Positions 51,507-61,565 are shown, counted from the first letter of the stretch. The stretch: 64,000 bases of DNA from Trichomonas vaginalis G3 (GCF_026262505.1 NC_067208.1:2604001-2668000); one strand, 5' to 3'. Notes: generated from the sequence alone by a model not told the origin. Made by a program: numbers and translations.

Positions 51507-53618
51507 TCAATAAACACGGTACCATGCGAATACAGTCATAAATGGTGGCATATAATCTTCACCCAAGCCTGTTGGATTTGTTGTGAAAGTATGGACATGA
51601 TTTCCTCCTGGTTCAGTTGGTCGAAAAGTCTTTTTTGCTGAATGGTTATAATCTGGAGATAAAACATCATAGCCAGCATAATATTCTGAGTTGTATAATG
51701 GGTGGTCTCTTAATGAGTGGCTATGGTCGCCAGAAAAGTTTGTAGTTCCCGTATGAGTGTGCGGTGGAAGGTTTGCTTCAGTAATTTTCTTCGAACCTCC
51801 TGTTTCCTTTGAAGAGTTCGCACAGTATAAGAATTTATCTACAATCTGCTTCCACGTACCGAAACCCAGAACTGTTGCTGGATTTGTTGAGTTCATTGAC
51901 GTATATATTGAACCAATGGGGTAAATCATCTCAAGAATTGTATTTAATCCATTATGAATATTGAATTTATTATATAATATTGAATTTGGGTGAGTATTTA
52001 AAACTGGTCTTGTTATCAATATTAACGTATTATTTTTGAAAATTGCTTTTCTAACATCTTGAAATTTTGTGATTTCAGACCAGTTTCTTCCATCCCTACT
52101 GATATTTACTAAATCACCACATCCTAAAGCAATGAAATACCCATCAATATAAAATAAATTTGTAAATCTATAATTTTGAGTAAGTTTTGGAGTGAATGAA
52201 TAAACCAATTCCCAATTTGATAAATCCTGTGATAAATAAATATGTCTGTTATAACTTACAGGATATGAATAGACCATTTCACCTGAAACGAGAACATAAA
52301 CATTTGATCCATAACATAAAGCTTCAATGTCTCCATCAGCTTGAAAAATTTGTTCAAATTGACCTTGTGGTATTGAAGATGATCTATAAATTTTATCATT
52401 TTGTAGGATAAAATACATGTTGTTAATGTAATACCACTTACTTGTATAATCAATTTCCAAATCTGATGACATCATACTAAACATATAATAATTTATCCCA
52501 TCCTCACTAATGAAAATTTGATTGACTTCATAAATTAGTACCCATTTATTATTAACGCATCTAATAGGATTATTTGAATATTTAAATTTAGCATCTTGAT
52601 TTAAATTACATTTGAACCATTGGATACAATCGAATGAATAACAAGGGCAAAAATCATCTTCAACCGTTATCATTCCCATAAATTTACCGTTATTATATTC
52701 AACATATAAAATTCTTGGATTAATGATTGGCTTTCGTGTATCAGGATTCAAAACAGATGGAGTAAATGATTCATAGTTTTGAAAATCATTTGTTTTAAAA
52801 TAATAAAGCACTCCAGCTGTATAAAATAAATACATGGTCACTCCATCGAAACATATCCATTCAAAAGAATCTATATCAAAGGTTTTATCTGATGATTTCA
52901 TAAAATTTAAAAATGGTGGAGTAAAATAGACCTCTGATTGTTTTATTTCTTCATTAACAAATGATATATTAGCTTTCTTATTTAACTCACTATCCACATA
53001 TTCCTTATCCGCTTTCTTCCCTAACTCATTGTTAACATAAGTTTTATCTGCTTTAAGGTCTAAACATTCTGAAACCCATCCTGTATCAGCTTTAGTTTTA
53101 AGAATCTTCGATGTCCGTTCATGATACCATTCAACCCTTTCTATAATTTCATTATCTTTTTCATTAACATATTCATTATCTGCTTTCTTCATTAATTCAC
53201 TAGCCACAAGTCCCTTATCTGCTTTCTCCTCTAACTCACTATCCACGTATTCCTTATCTGCTTTCTTCATTATGTCATTTAGGAAACCTTTTATGAATTC
53301 CTCATTTAAATTAAATCTTCCAATCTTCAAAACTTTAGGAAATGCATTTAATGCGTAATATCTTTGTTCTTCTGGTGGAATTGATGTTATATCATCCGTT
53401 ATTCCTTTAATTTTTGAATTCATAAATAAAATTTCTTTTATATTTGATATCACTGCACCACCTTTGCAAACGAATTCGAAATGGTCATTTTTCAATACTA
53501 TCTCCAAATCTCCATATTTCAACATTTGCGTTTGTTCTGCCGTCTTTGAATTATATGCATATATGGCGTATGTAATGGTCTGTGCCTTAAGTTGTTGTGG
53601 TTGCTGTTGTTTAATCAT
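51507..53618 (-). CDS. Fibre-like protein with phage tail-collar domain, 703 aa
   Basis: Residues about 130-245 hold repeated K-A-D-K-x-Y-V segments separated by helical linkers, as in trimeric phage fibres. Residues about 245-560 are a beta-rich region with regular W-x-Y/F motifs, possibly a propeller. The C-terminus has the tail-collar signature: Y-P-I-G-S-I-Y-T-S, F-G-T-W-K-Q-I, E-T-G-G-S-K-K, P-P-H-T-H-T, D-H-S-H-S and P-P-F-M-T-V-F-A-W-Y-R. In phages this module forms receptor-binding fibres. In the Maverick it would be the receptor-binding spike of the virion. The frame is intact. Confidence 0.8.
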   Translation of the reverse strand: MIKQQQPQQLKAQTITYAIYAYNSKTAEQTQMLKYGDLEIVLKNDHFEFVCKGGAVISNIKEILFMNSKIKGITDDITSIPPEEQRYYALNAFPKVLKIGRFNLNEEFIKGFLNDIMKKADKEYVDSELEEKADKGLVASELMKKADNEYVNEKDNEIIERVEWYHERTSKILKTKADTGWVSECLDLKADKTYVNNELGKKADKEYVDSELNKKANISFVNEEIKQSEVYFTPPFLNFMKSSDKTFDIDSFEWICFDGVTMYLFYTAGVLYYFKTNDFQNYESFTPSVLNPDTRKPIINPRILYVEYNNGKFMGMITVEDDFCPCYSFDCIQWFKCNLNQDAKFKYSNNPIRCVNNKWVLIYEVNQIFISEDGINYYMFSMMSSDLEIDYTSKWYYINNMYFILQNDKIYRSSSIPQGQFEQIFQADGDIEALCYGSNVYVLVSGEMVYSYPVSYNRHIYLSQDLSNWELVYSFTPKLTQNYRFTNLFYIDGYFIALGCGDLVNISRDGRNWSEITKFQDVRKAIFKNNTLILITRPVLNTHPNSILYNKFNIHNGLNTILEMIYPIGSIYTSMNSTNPATVLGFGTWKQIVDKFLYCANSSKETGGSKKITEANLPPHTHTGTTNFSGDHSHSLRDHPLYNSEYYAGYDVLSPDYNHSAKKTFRPTEPGGNHVHTFTTNPTGLGEDYMPPFMTVFAWYRVY

Positions 53619-53707
53619 TTATTATGATTTAAAAATAAATATTTAATCCGTTATCTCATCACCTATTTTTTCTATTTGAAATTGCCATAATATTTCATTC
53701 ATGAATT

Positions 53708-54352
53708 CTAAATCACAATCAAATAGGTCGTTATTCTAAATTTAATATTTGATAAATCTTTTGAATGAAGAATAAATGAATTCCCGGATAATTGAAACGG
53801 ATATGATAAAGAAAATATGTTTAAGTTGATGGATAAAATGTTTTGTATTGATGGGTAAGAGTTAGGGTCTAATGTTTGATGTGAAAATCTCATTGGGGTA
53901 TTAACTTTATCACATTTGATTAAAATGAAATTGGAACCAGTGTCAGAATACAAAACATCCCCAACATCTTTTTCAAAATTTAATATCCCCAACAATGAAC
54001 GAAGATGAGGAGTACAAAATTTAATTTTCAGCGGAAATTTAATAAGGTTATTTATTTCATCAAGTTCAAAAAGTTTATCAGGTTTTGATTTAAAATTTTC
54101 TTCATACCATACGATAAATGATTCATTTAAATAACTTAAAATCATGTTAATATCCCATTTCGTTATCACATTATTTATATGCATATCATATGTTTTTTCA
54201 AGGTCATCTTTAATAAATGATATATAATCTGAAGGGTCTAAAAGAATGGGATTAAATTTACCACTCACAGAAACGAGAGTAACATTATAAATTCCACTAA
54301 CTGTTAAATTTAATTCACAGCTATTATTCGAAATAATATTGATAATTGACAT
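53708..54352 (-). CDS. Unknown Maverick protein, 214 aa, probably structural
   Basis: Beta-rich composition with many N, S and I residues (S-I-I-N-I-I-S-N-N-S-C-E-L-N-L) and no recognised motif. It lies between the fibre gene and the capsid block, diverging from the gene at 54373. A penton-like minor capsid protein is a possible identity by position and length, but no signature was seen. Confidence 0.5.
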   Translation of the reverse strand: MSIINIISNNSCELNLTVSGIYNVTLVSVSGKFNPILLDPSDYISFIKDDLEKTYDMHINNVITKWDINMILSYLNESFIVWYEENFKSKPDKLFELDEINNLIKFPLKIKFCTPHLRSLLGILNFEKDVGDVLYSDTGSNFILIKCDKVNTPMRFSHQTLDPNSYPSIQNILSINLNIFSLSYPFQLSGNSFILHSKDLSNIKFRITTYLIVI

Positions 54353-54372
54353 TTTTTATTACGATTAAAAAT

Positions 54373-54852
54373 ATGGTAAAGCGTTATTTTCCAGTGATAA
54401 ATAAAACTAGAATAAGATTACCTCAAGAATTCATAAATTCAACGAATAAGAAATTCATTCATGTTATAAATTTTAGTGTTTTCAGAAAATATGAGTCAAT
54501 GTCATATTCATCATCGGGTTATATTTCACTTCATTCAAATTTAGTTCAATCAAACCCATATAATGACCATTTCATAAGATTTTCAGATGGTATTAAAAAT
54601 GTAATTGATAGATTAAAATATGAACAGATTGACAATATCGAATTTTTGGAATTTTGGTTTAAATATCCTGATGGAAAAAAGATTGAAGTTAAAGATAAAG
54701 CTGATACTATAACAAAAACAATTACAATGACCGATCCAGATAGTGGGGAACAAAAAGAAATAAAACAAACGATAGAAACTGGTGAAAGGTCAATTATTAT
54801 TGATTATGATTCAAAGGATTATTATTCAATAATGTTAATGCTTGAATATTAA
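54373..54852 (+). CDS. Unknown Maverick protein, about 159 aa
   Basis: The start at 54373 is the first ATG of the frame and follows TTACGATTAAAAAT. The protein has a beta-rich N-terminal half and a T-I-T-K-T-I-T-M-T-D-P-D-S-G-E region. No family was recognised. It is the only plus-strand gene between 51.5 and 59.1 kb, and its 3' end overlaps the oppositely directed next gene by four bases. Confidence 0.5.
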   Translation: MVKRYFPVINKTRIRLPQEFINSTNKKFIHVINFSVFRKYESMSYSSSGYISLHSNLVQSNPYNDHFIRFSDGIKNVIDRLKYEQIDNIEFLEFWFKYPDGKKIEVKDKADTITKTITMTDPDSGEQKEIKQTIETGERSIIIDYDSKDYYSIMLMLEY

Positions 54853-55532
54853 ATGGTCTTAACAAAGAATTTTTCAAGTGATATTTTATATTCATCAACT
54901 ATTTTATTATAAATATCATTATAAGTTAAATGAAGTTCAGTTGTTGTTCCGTTCTTTGATATCTTAATTGTGCTAATATCCTTTATAGGATTTATTTTTG
55001 CAACTGTTCCACAGCATGAAACCTCATCATCTATGAAAAATTGAATCTTAACGTCTGAATCCTGAACATCACAAAGAATGGCAATAATGTGAATTAATGA
55101 TTCATAAGGTAAAATAATTAAACCGGATTGGTCAATTAAATTTATTATTGAATCATAATTATTAATTATTATATCACGGTAAATTTTCATTAATTCTGAA
55201 TTAATGTCTATTTTATATGGCGCATTGCGACTGTAATCGTAGATTCCTGGGTTCTCGATGTTTGATGAAAGAGGTGGGGGGTATGTTGGATATGTGGGAA
55301 TTTCAACGGGTTCTTTACCAGGTTCAGATAAAATGATTGGGTCTTCATTCTCTTCATTCTTTGGTAAGTCACGAGTTAATAAATTTGGTTGAGTTGCTGA
55401 CTTTGTTAATTCAGGGCTAACATTAACTTTAACATTTTGAATAATTCGTGATTTATCATCATTTACGTTATAACCAACCGTAATCTCTGCTTTTGCGTTA
55501 GTGTTCTTTTGACTTGTGAAATGTCTTCTCAT
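54849..55532 (-). CDS. Unknown Maverick protein, 227 aa
   Basis: The first 100 residues are flexible with a P-T-Y-P-T-Y-P-P-P-L stretch. The last 120 are a compact domain with S-C-C-G-T-V and F-F-I-D-D-E. The short PTYP motif may be a virion-type late-domain analogue, but this is only a resemblance. No family was recognised. Confidence 0.5.
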   Translation of the reverse strand: MRRHFTSQKNTNAKAEITVGYNVNDDKSRIIQNVKVNVSPELTKSATQPNLLTRDLPKNEENEDPIILSEPGKEPVEIPTYPTYPPPLSSNIENPGIYDYSRNAPYKIDINSELMKIYRDIIINNYDSIINLIDQSGLIILPYESLIHIIAILCDVQDSDVKIQFFIDDEVSCCGTVAKINPIKDISTIKISKNGTTTELHLTYNDIYNKIVDEYKISLEKFFVKTI

Positions 55533-55615
55533 TTATAATTGAATAAAAAAAGAAAAATATATTTAAAGTTTTATTTAGTTGTTACGGTAATATCCCAAGG
55601 TTCATCATTGTTTGC

Positions 55616-56515
55616 TTATACTTTCTTTGTAACTGCACCAATTATGTTATTGATATTGCTTTGAGTTTCTTCCAGTCTTATTTTATCATTTACAATATCT
55701 TTAATCATTTCATTACATGCATTCTTAAAACCATCTGATTTTTCTAATTTACGTCTATCACTTTCTTTAATTAAATCAAAGTTATAACCTTGTTGAGAAT
55801 AAAGTGGTTTCTTTATCAATTCCTTGAACGCTTCTGAAAGTGAAGATGAAGAAATTCTTGCCACTTGAATTGGTTTAAATTCTGCTTTCATTGCTTCTTT
55901 CTGTTCATTGAACACTGGATCGAATAAAGCAACTTTAAAGAATTTCTTAGCTGGAATTTCAGGTCTCAAATATGCATATTGACCATCAAACTGATTAACA
56001 TATCGTGGTAATCCATCCGGTCCCTCTTCAATAGCGTTTAATTCTTCATTGAAATAAGAATATGGATTATGACGGTATGAATTAATTGGACCATGTTCAC
56101 CTTCTCCAATGTATTGTTTAACAGCTTTTCCATTTTCATCAAATTGCATAGGATAACATTCATTATATGCTTTACGTTTAGGATAATCAGATATAGTTAA
56201 TTTATACCCATTTATGACTTTAATATTACCTTGACCATCAGTAACGAAAACTTCATTTATACCATCAGGTTTTCCATTTGGACCCGTAATGTCTGCTTCG
56301 TGTGCTTCCCAATTTGGACCATGACGTTTGGCATATGCTTGAGCTTCTGGTAATGTTAAAACATTTCTCATTTGTTTAACATCCTTTTGAAGACCGGCAA
56401 CAATGTGAACTAATTCTTTCATTCCATCAGGAACTTTCATAGTTCTATTATATGCACCCTTTTTGTTTGTCCCTTGTTTTAATGGAACCTGTAGAAGATT
56501 TGCTATTTCTGTCAT
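55616..56515 (-). CDS. Conserved Maverick protein with D-x-N-G-x-x-D motif, 299 aa
   Basis: The central part (about 65-130) has H-G-P-N-W-E followed by [25 protein letters not shown] and [10 protein letters not shown] recall this block from other Polintons as a conserved protein of unknown function. The acidic loop resembles EF-hand-type calcium loops. It lies next to the packaging ATPase and capsid genes, so a virion role is likely. The frame is intact. Confidence 0.65.
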   Translation of the reverse strand: MTEIANLLQVPLKQGTNKKGAYNRTMKVPDGMKELVHIVAGLQKDVKQMRNVLTLPEAQAYAKRHGPNWEAHEADITGPNGKPDGINEVFVTDGQGNIKVINGYKLTISDYPKRKAYNECYPMQFDENGKAVKQYIGEGEHGPINSYRHNPYSYFNEELNAIEEGPDGLPRYVNQFDGQYAYLRPEIPAKKFFKVALFDPVFNEQKEAMKAEFKPIQVARISSSSLSEAFKELIKKPLYSQQGYNFDLIKESDRRKLEKSDGFKNACNEMIKDIVNDKIRLEETQSNINNIIGAVTKKV

Positions 56516-56555
56516 GTTTAATTATAAATAAAAAATAAAAATTAATTATAAAAAG

Positions 56556-57371
56556 TTAATCAAATTTAACACTTCCTTTATTTAAATCAACTATTATTTT
56601 TCCATGTTCACCTAATTGCTGATATTGTGTGTAAAGTTCATTAATGCTCATTGGTAAATTCACTTGATAAAGCATAACGTTCAACTGTTGACGACTAAAC
56701 CCACTGAAAATGAAAAGGGTTGATAGATTTGATTTAATGTTTGTGCTTAATGCTTTGAAGTATTGAACAGCCATAAAGAATGAACATTGAATATGTCGAC
56801 ATTGAGTTAATAACTGATTAAAATATGATTTCTCATTAGTTATTAGTTTTGATTTCACCGCATCATCTAGAAAAATTAGTGAATGCAAAAATTCTCTATC
56901 AAAATTTGAAATAGAAAGTGTTTCAAATAATTCATCCCGTTGTTTATCAATAATTTTATCCTCTAATCCTTGCTTCTTGATTGTATTATATAATTCTTTA
57001 TACATTAAAAAGTTTTTTAAATAATCTTCTGCTTCTTCTTGTGATAAATAAATAATTGGAATTTTGATTAAATGCTTTAAAGATTCAAATGTATTATCTG
57101 AAGGTGAACCTGAACGGTTGATATAAATTAACACATGTGAATGGGGTGAAGTGTTAGCAATAATGATAATTTGTTTTAATATCGTTAATGTTTTACCTTT
57201 ATTTTGTTTACCAATTGCTGCAGTGATTGAATTTAAGTAACATTCAGAATATGGAATTTTCATTAATTTTTCCTTAGATAGAGCATTTCTATTATCACTC
57301 AATGCTTCATTAATCATATCATCTACGTATGTATTATATACTCCCGCTAATTCTTCAGAATTTAAATCCAT
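56556..57371 (-). CDS. Packaging ATPase (FtsK/HerA type) of the Maverick
   Basis: The 271-aa protein has Walker A GKQNKGKT (about 54-61), Walker B L-I-F-L-D-D (about 165-170), and the downstream Q-C-R-H-I-Q-C-S-F-F-M-A-V-Q segment typical of A32/HerA-FtsK packaging ATPases. It pumps element DNA into the capsid. Size and place beside the capsid gene fit Polintons. It looks whole. Confidence 0.85.
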   Translation of the reverse strand: MDLNSEELAGVYNTYVDDMINEALSDNRNALSKEKLMKIPYSECYLNSITAAIGKQNKGKTLTILKQIIIIANTSPHSHVLIYINRSGSPSDNTFESLKHLIKIPIIYLSQEEAEDYLKNFLMYKELYNTIKKQGLEDKIIDKQRDELFETLSISNFDREFLHSLIFLDDAVKSKLITNEKSYFNQLLTQCRHIQCSFFMAVQYFKALSTNIKSNLSTLFIFSGFSRQQLNVMLYQVNLPMSINELYTQYQQLGEHGKIIVDLNKGSVKFD

Positions 57372-57395
57372 TTAATCAAAAATAAATTTATAATT

Positions 57396-59036
57396 TTATA
57401 CATTTCTATTCATCAATATTTCATCATATGAACTTCTATACTGCGGTGGTGTACCTGTTGGATGATATTTCAAACCTTCATCCGGTGTCCATGTCCAATA
57501 TGTAGTCCTAGTAAACCAAACCTGAGGAGGATTTGTCACTTTTGAACAGTAAGTGTCATTTTCACCCTGAATGATTGGATAAGCTTTCACTTGTACTGTA
57601 ACTTGTGAGTTGAAAGTTTCTAATCCATCAAAGAATATACCCGCTCCATCACGTTGAACTGGAATAGTGCATAAGAATGAAGTTTGGTCTTTCCATGTTC
57701 TAGCTAATGGCGTGCCATCATCTGCATTCAGTGGTCTAGTTAATGAGTCCTCGTATTCTTCTGTGCATTCATTCACTCCATCTAAATCAGAAGCTTGAAG
57801 CATACGTGTAAAGAATATGTCACCCACTGTGGTCATCGCTTGATCGGGGAAGTTTCTGGAATCTATAGTGACCTGAAGACCTCGAAGCATTGGATTTTCT
57901 AAAACTGTTCTTTGCATTGCATTCTTCGGAAATGCTAACACAACATCTGTAACATTATGAAGAGCGTATGAGAAATCTGAGCTGATACCTTCAGGAGTGA
58001 TGCAACCTCCATTTAGTGAACGAACGTCAATATGTTGAGCTGGAATCATGAATGGATCTTCCTTACTAAATAAACGTGGTATTGCTTTAACTGATTCTTC
58101 AATTAAACCGTATCCTGGTGTAATGCATTTATCCTCTAAAACTTCCATCTTTGTGCATGAAATAATAACGTCATCAACTGTTGCGTCAGCAGATGTAGCG
58201 GCTAAGCCTGTAATTAATTTGGTAGGAAGTCCGATTTGTTGGAATTTGCGATCATATTTATAAACATGATTCATAATCTTTTCATAATTTTCATCAGTTA
58301 TCTTTTCATAAACATAATTTTGTAAATCAGCAACTCTTAACGGGTCAACCTGACAAAATACTAAAGTATCCCTGAAAACATAATATTTAAGAATGATTTC
58401 ACCAAATGATTTAGGATAATCATCGAACGCTTGAAATGCTAACAAATCATTTACCGGAATAATCATATCAAAAGTGATATCAACTTCTTCATTTGCTTTC
58501 TTGAAAACTTCTGAAGGGTCAATATATTTACCACATACTGAGTTATCATATTTTTGAACATTATTATATAACGAATGAACAAACTTTTTAACTTTCCTTT
58601 CTGATTTTGGTTTATATGTTGCAAATGCGAAAGATTCACGGGCACAATCCATTTGAAGATAACCGGCATCACCTCTTTCAGTTTCTACTTCTAATTGTTT
58701 AAAGCTTTGATTTGATGATTTGTAACCAACGAATAAACGCATGCATTTAAAAGCGGCATCACATGTGAAAGCTTTATTTGAAACTAGAGTTGCTCTAACT
58801 TTGCGTTTAATATATGTGTCACCTAATTGGTTCACATCATGAGCCGGATTTGTAATTCTTAAATGAGTTTGTTTATCATCAAAATATGGAGCATCAGAGT
58901 CATAGCATGAACTTTCAAGTTCTCTATAATATCTTCTTCCATCATTCTTTGCGAATATTTCATTTATCTTTTCGAATGAATGAAACACATTTCCATTAAT
59001 CGGTTTGGTGTTTGGCACTAAATAGTTAGTCGTCAT
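57396..59036 (-). CDS. MCP: Major capsid protein (double jelly roll) of the Maverick
   Basis: A 546-aa, beta-rich protein without nuclease or ATPase motifs, in the place and size of the Polinton major capsid protein. Recognisable points are the polar N-terminus, W/F-rich strands, the C-terminal V-T-V-Q-V-K-A-Y-P segment and a final T-R-T-T-Y-W-T-W region. Identification rests on length, gene order and strand-rich composition; a fold prediction would decide. It looks whole. Confidence 0.7.
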   Translation of the reverse strand: MTTNYLVPNTKPINGNVFHSFEKINEIFAKNDGRRYYRELESSCYDSDAPYFDDKQTHLRITNPAHDVNQLGDTYIKRKVRATLVSNKAFTCDAAFKCMRLFVGYKSSNQSFKQLEVETERGDAGYLQMDCARESFAFATYKPKSERKVKKFVHSLYNNVQKYDNSVCGKYIDPSEVFKKANEEVDITFDMIIPVNDLLAFQAFDDYPKSFGEIILKYYVFRDTLVFCQVDPLRVADLQNYVYEKITDENYEKIMNHVYKYDRKFQQIGLPTKLITGLAATSADATVDDVIISCTKMEVLEDKCITPGYGLIEESVKAIPRLFSKEDPFMIPAQHIDVRSLNGGCITPEGISSDFSYALHNVTDVVLAFPKNAMQRTVLENPMLRGLQVTIDSRNFPDQAMTTVGDIFFTRMLQASDLDGVNECTEEYEDSLTRPLNADDGTPLARTWKDQTSFLCTIPVQRDGAGIFFDGLETFNSQVTVQVKAYPIIQGENDTYCSKVTNPPQVWFTRTTYWTWTPDEGLKYHPTGTPPQYRSSYDEILMNRNV

Positions 59037-59105
59037 TTATTATTAAATAAAAAATCAAAATTAAAAGATGAAAATGAATTTTTAATTTTAATGAAATAAT
59101 CAACT

Positions 59106-59321
59106 ATGGCTGCAGGATTCTTTAAGAAACTGTGGGATAAAGTAAAAAGAGGAGCGCATAAAGTTTGGGAAACAATGAAGAAAGGAGCAAATTGGATATT
59201 TAAGAATAAAGAAGCAATTAGTGACGTTGCTGAATCAATAACGCCAAAAGCTGCCCCAATAAGAGAAATTTTAAATAAAGGAGAAAAAGTTTATCAAAGA
59301 CTACAACCGATACTAAGATAA
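59106..59321 (+). CDS. Amphipathic minor virion protein 1 (71 aa)
   Basis: It begins M-A-A-G-F-F-K-K-L-W-D and continues as a basic amphipathic helix with spaced tryptophans. This is the composition of adenovirus pVI/pX-like, membrane-active or DNA-condensing core peptides. The first 11 residues are identical to those of the oppositely directed gene at 59357-59581, so the two are paralogues. Confidence 0.65.
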   Translation: MAAGFFKKLWDKVKRGAHKVWETMKKGANWIFKNKEAISDVAESITPKAAPIREILNKGEKVYQRLQPILR

Positions 59322-59356
59322 AAATAATATTTATTTATTTTTCCACTATCTACCCC

Positions 59357-59581
59357 CTATTTTATTAAGTATTCCTTCAGCAATTCCACCAACTGCGTTA
59401 CCTGCTTGTGCTCCATCGCCGGATTACCTGCTTTAGTACCTAATACTCCACCTATGATAGTTCCTGCCGTTTTCGCTACTGGTGCCAAAAAGTTTGCAAC
59501 AGGTTTAATAACCTTTTTATAAACCCAACCTGCAGCTTTCTTAATTCCATCCCATAATTTTTTAAAGAACCCTGCCGCCAT
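59357..59581 (-). CDS. Amphipathic minor virion protein 2 (74 aa)
   Basis: It begins M-A-A-G-F-F-K-K-L-W-D like its neighbour, then has a glycine/alanine-rich hydrophobic part (A-K-T-A-G-T-I-I-G-G-V-L-G) that could insert in membranes. The two genes converge with only 35 bases between their stops. Confidence 0.65.
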   Translation of the reverse strand: MAAGFFKKLWDGIKKAAGWVYKKVIKPVANFLAPVAKTAGTIIGGVLGTKAGNPAMEHKQVTQLVELLKEYLIK

Positions 59582-59647
59582 TTCTGATTTAATATTAATT
59601 AAAAAATATATTTCATCACTTATATTCTAATTTTTATTTAATGATAA

Positions 59648-60028
59648 ATGAAACCGATTTTAAAAATAAATGAAACAAAGGAGGAAGAAATAAATGAAAG
59701 TGGAAATGTTCAACAAAAAATAAACGTTGTTAAACCAATTACTGAAATAAAAATTTTTTCATCTGTTGAAGAATTTAATAACTATTATGCTAACAATAAA
59801 AAATTATTTGAAGAATTGACAACGTGTAAATTGAATAAAATGTTTAAAGTTGATGGATTCAAAATTTCAAAAATAAAAGGAGTGGTTAGTTTGAAATCTA
59901 TTCCTCAATCAAGAATCACCTCATTAATGAAAATAGATGATTTAACAAAAAGAATAGAAATTATTGAAGAGCGAATAAATCAAATTATTGATTTCATAAA
60001 TCATGACTCGTTGAGCCCGGGTCCTTAA
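59648..60028 (+). CDS. Unknown Maverick protein, 126 aa
   Basis: An acidic N-terminus is followed by I-F-S-S-V-E-E-F-N-N-Y-Y and a C-terminal helix (L-T-K-R-I-E-I-I-E-E-R-I). No family was recognised. The start follows ATTTAATGATAAATG, identical in type to that of the gene at 44129. Its stop lies beside GC-rich hairpins shared with the next gene. Confidence 0.5.
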   Translation: MKPILKINETKEEEINESGNVQQKINVVKPITEIKIFSSVEEFNNYYANNKKLFEELTTCKLNKMFKVDGFKISKIKGVVSLKSIPQSRITSLMKIDDLTKRIEIIEERINQIIDFINHDSLSPGP

Positions 60029-60035
60029 AGCCCAA

Positions 60036-60063
60036 GGCACAAAGTGCCCAGGACTTAAAGTCC
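60036..60063. terminator. Twin hairpins between convergent genes
   Basis: GGCACAAAGTGCC and GGACTTAAAGTCC lie back to back. The second contains the stop codon of the minus-strand gene, and the plus-strand gene stops eight bases before. A shared bidirectional terminator is the simplest reading. Confidence 0.5.
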
Positions 60064-60534
60064 ATCACTGAGTTCAAGGTTATATTCATCAAATATTTCA
60101 TTATTAAATGCAACTTCTGCTAGTTTATTTATTTTTTCAATATGATCATTTGAAAGTCTATCGTTTAATTTTTTCTGAAGTTTTTCATTTTCTAGTTCTG
60201 AAACTTTATTTGGATGATATTTAAACCCGTTAAATTCTTTTTCCTCAGTTTTGATCATTAATTTACAAAGAACTTTTGTGGTTGGAATTCGTTTAAACCA
60301 TTTATCATTAATATTTGTTATAAATTCAATATCTGGAATTAATTCCCAAATTTTTGCATTTTCAATTAATTTATTATCAAATGCAAAAGCAATAGGTTTA
60401 ATATTAAACTTACCTTTATAATATATACTTTCTACATAATCATCGAAATAAACATCTACTTGTTTAACATTTTCAAGAATTGGTGAAAGAACATCCATTA
60501 ATTGATTGACGGTTACGAATCTTGATCCACTCAT
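60055..60534 (-). CDS. Unknown Maverick protein, 159 aa
   Basis: The protein has V-D-V-Y-F-D-D-Y-V-E-S-I-Y-Y near residue 27 and a charged helical C-terminus. No known family was recognised. It is the last unique gene before the right TIR. Confidence 0.5.
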   Translation of the reverse strand: MSGSRFVTVNQLMDVLSPILENVKQVDVYFDDYVESIYYKGKFNIKPIAFAFDNKLIENAKIWELIPDIEFITNINDKWFKRIPTTKVLCKLMIKTEEKEFNGFKYHPNKVSELENEKLQKKLNDRLSNDHIEKINKLAEVAFNNEIFDEYNLELSDGL

Positions 60535-60545
60535 TTCTTACGAAT

Positions 60546-61330
60546 TAAAAAAATAAATTATTCAAAAAATGTAAGACATGAATTTTTAAAGTTTATTTTT
60601 TATTCATGAAAATAATTATTTCTAATTTCTTTTACTCTCTCGTATATACTAGATTTAAAGAATTCAGAACATTTCCCATAATCTCCTAAATGTTTTCTTA
60701 TCCCTAACGTGTGCCAGTTATTATATGAAACTGAATAAACTTTATCTTTATCTTTACACCTTTCATCACTTCCAATATATTTATATTTCAATTTTGATTT
60801 AGCATTTTCATATTCATTAACGTTTAATAATTCACAGTCTTCCTTTTTAAATAAATGTTTTATGTATTCAGGATTTAATACTCTACGTTTATATGCTCCT
60901 AACTTAGTTCTAAAGGTTTTTCTACAAAATTTAGGAATTCCATCCTCTTTAATGTCATCAATGATTTCCATTTCATTATTTTCAATTTCTTCTTCTCGTT
61001 TATGAGGTCTTTGATTATGACTCCATTGATTCCATGAAATTAAATATTCTTTATCATTATATTTATACCTCATTAGCTTATTTTGGCTTTCATATTCATT
61101 TAATAATTCACAATCTTCATTTTTAAATTGAAGTTTAACCCATTCAGGATTTAAACAATGTTTAATTAATCGCGGAATATCTGACATCATCTATATATAG
61201 CTTCTTTTATAAAAGATAAAAAAATAAATTATTTTAAAATTAATGTTAATTTTTATAAATTATATTTTAATGCATCGTCTATATATAGATGTAACAAAAA
61301 AAGTCACTAAACCCTTCCATATATACTACT
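60546..61330. repeat. Right terminal inverted repeat of the Maverick
   Basis: Inverted copy of 43332-44117, ending ATATACTACT before the target duplication ATCATT at 61331-61336. Confidence 0.9.
60600..61190 (-). CDS. TIR-encoded repeat protein of the Maverick (right copy, 196 aa)
   Basis: Predicted protein identical to the left TIR copy at 43472-44062. Both copies point into the element. Confidence 0.7.
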   Translation of the reverse strand: MMSDIPRLIKHCLNPEWVKLQFKNEDCELLNEYESQNKLMRYKYNDKEYLISWNQWSHNQRPHKREEEIENNEMEIIDDIKEDGIPKFCRKTFRTKLGAYKRRVLNPEYIKHLFKKEDCELLNVNEYENAKSKLKYKYIGSDERCKDKDKVYSVSYNNWHTLGIRKHLGDYGKCSEFFKSSIYERVKEIRNNYFHE

Positions 61331-61565
61331 ATCATTTTTGAAAAAAGTCAATGCGTTTGAAGACAATAGATAGCACAGCATTACTGCAAAAATCTCAAAT
61401 ATTGTAAAATAATAGCCGAATCTGACTTATTATGTTAAAAATTTCAAAGAATTACTTGGATGATTTCAGAATTTATTGTAAATCATATTTGCAATCTATA
61501 TTTGTTTTTATTTTTATGATTGATTGAAGATTTTAGATTCTGACGTCAAAATTGTCAATCTGATA

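Larger units (their letters stand above)
43332..61330. mobile_element. Maverick/Polinton, 17,999 bp
   Basis: The ends are 5'-AGTAGTATAT ... ATATACTACT-3', flanked by a perfect 6-bp target duplication ATCATT (43326-43331 and 61331-61336). The inverted repeats are about 785 bp and almost identical, so the insertion is young. The parts in order are a TIR gene, an unknown gene, protein-primed DNA polymerase B, integrase, small proteins, a noncoding hub, a fibre gene, structural genes, packaging ATPase, major capsid protein, amphipathic virion proteins, two unknown genes and the second TIR gene. It looks nearly whole, with about one break, in the polymerase region. I did not recognise an adenain-like protease. 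Confidence 0.95.
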
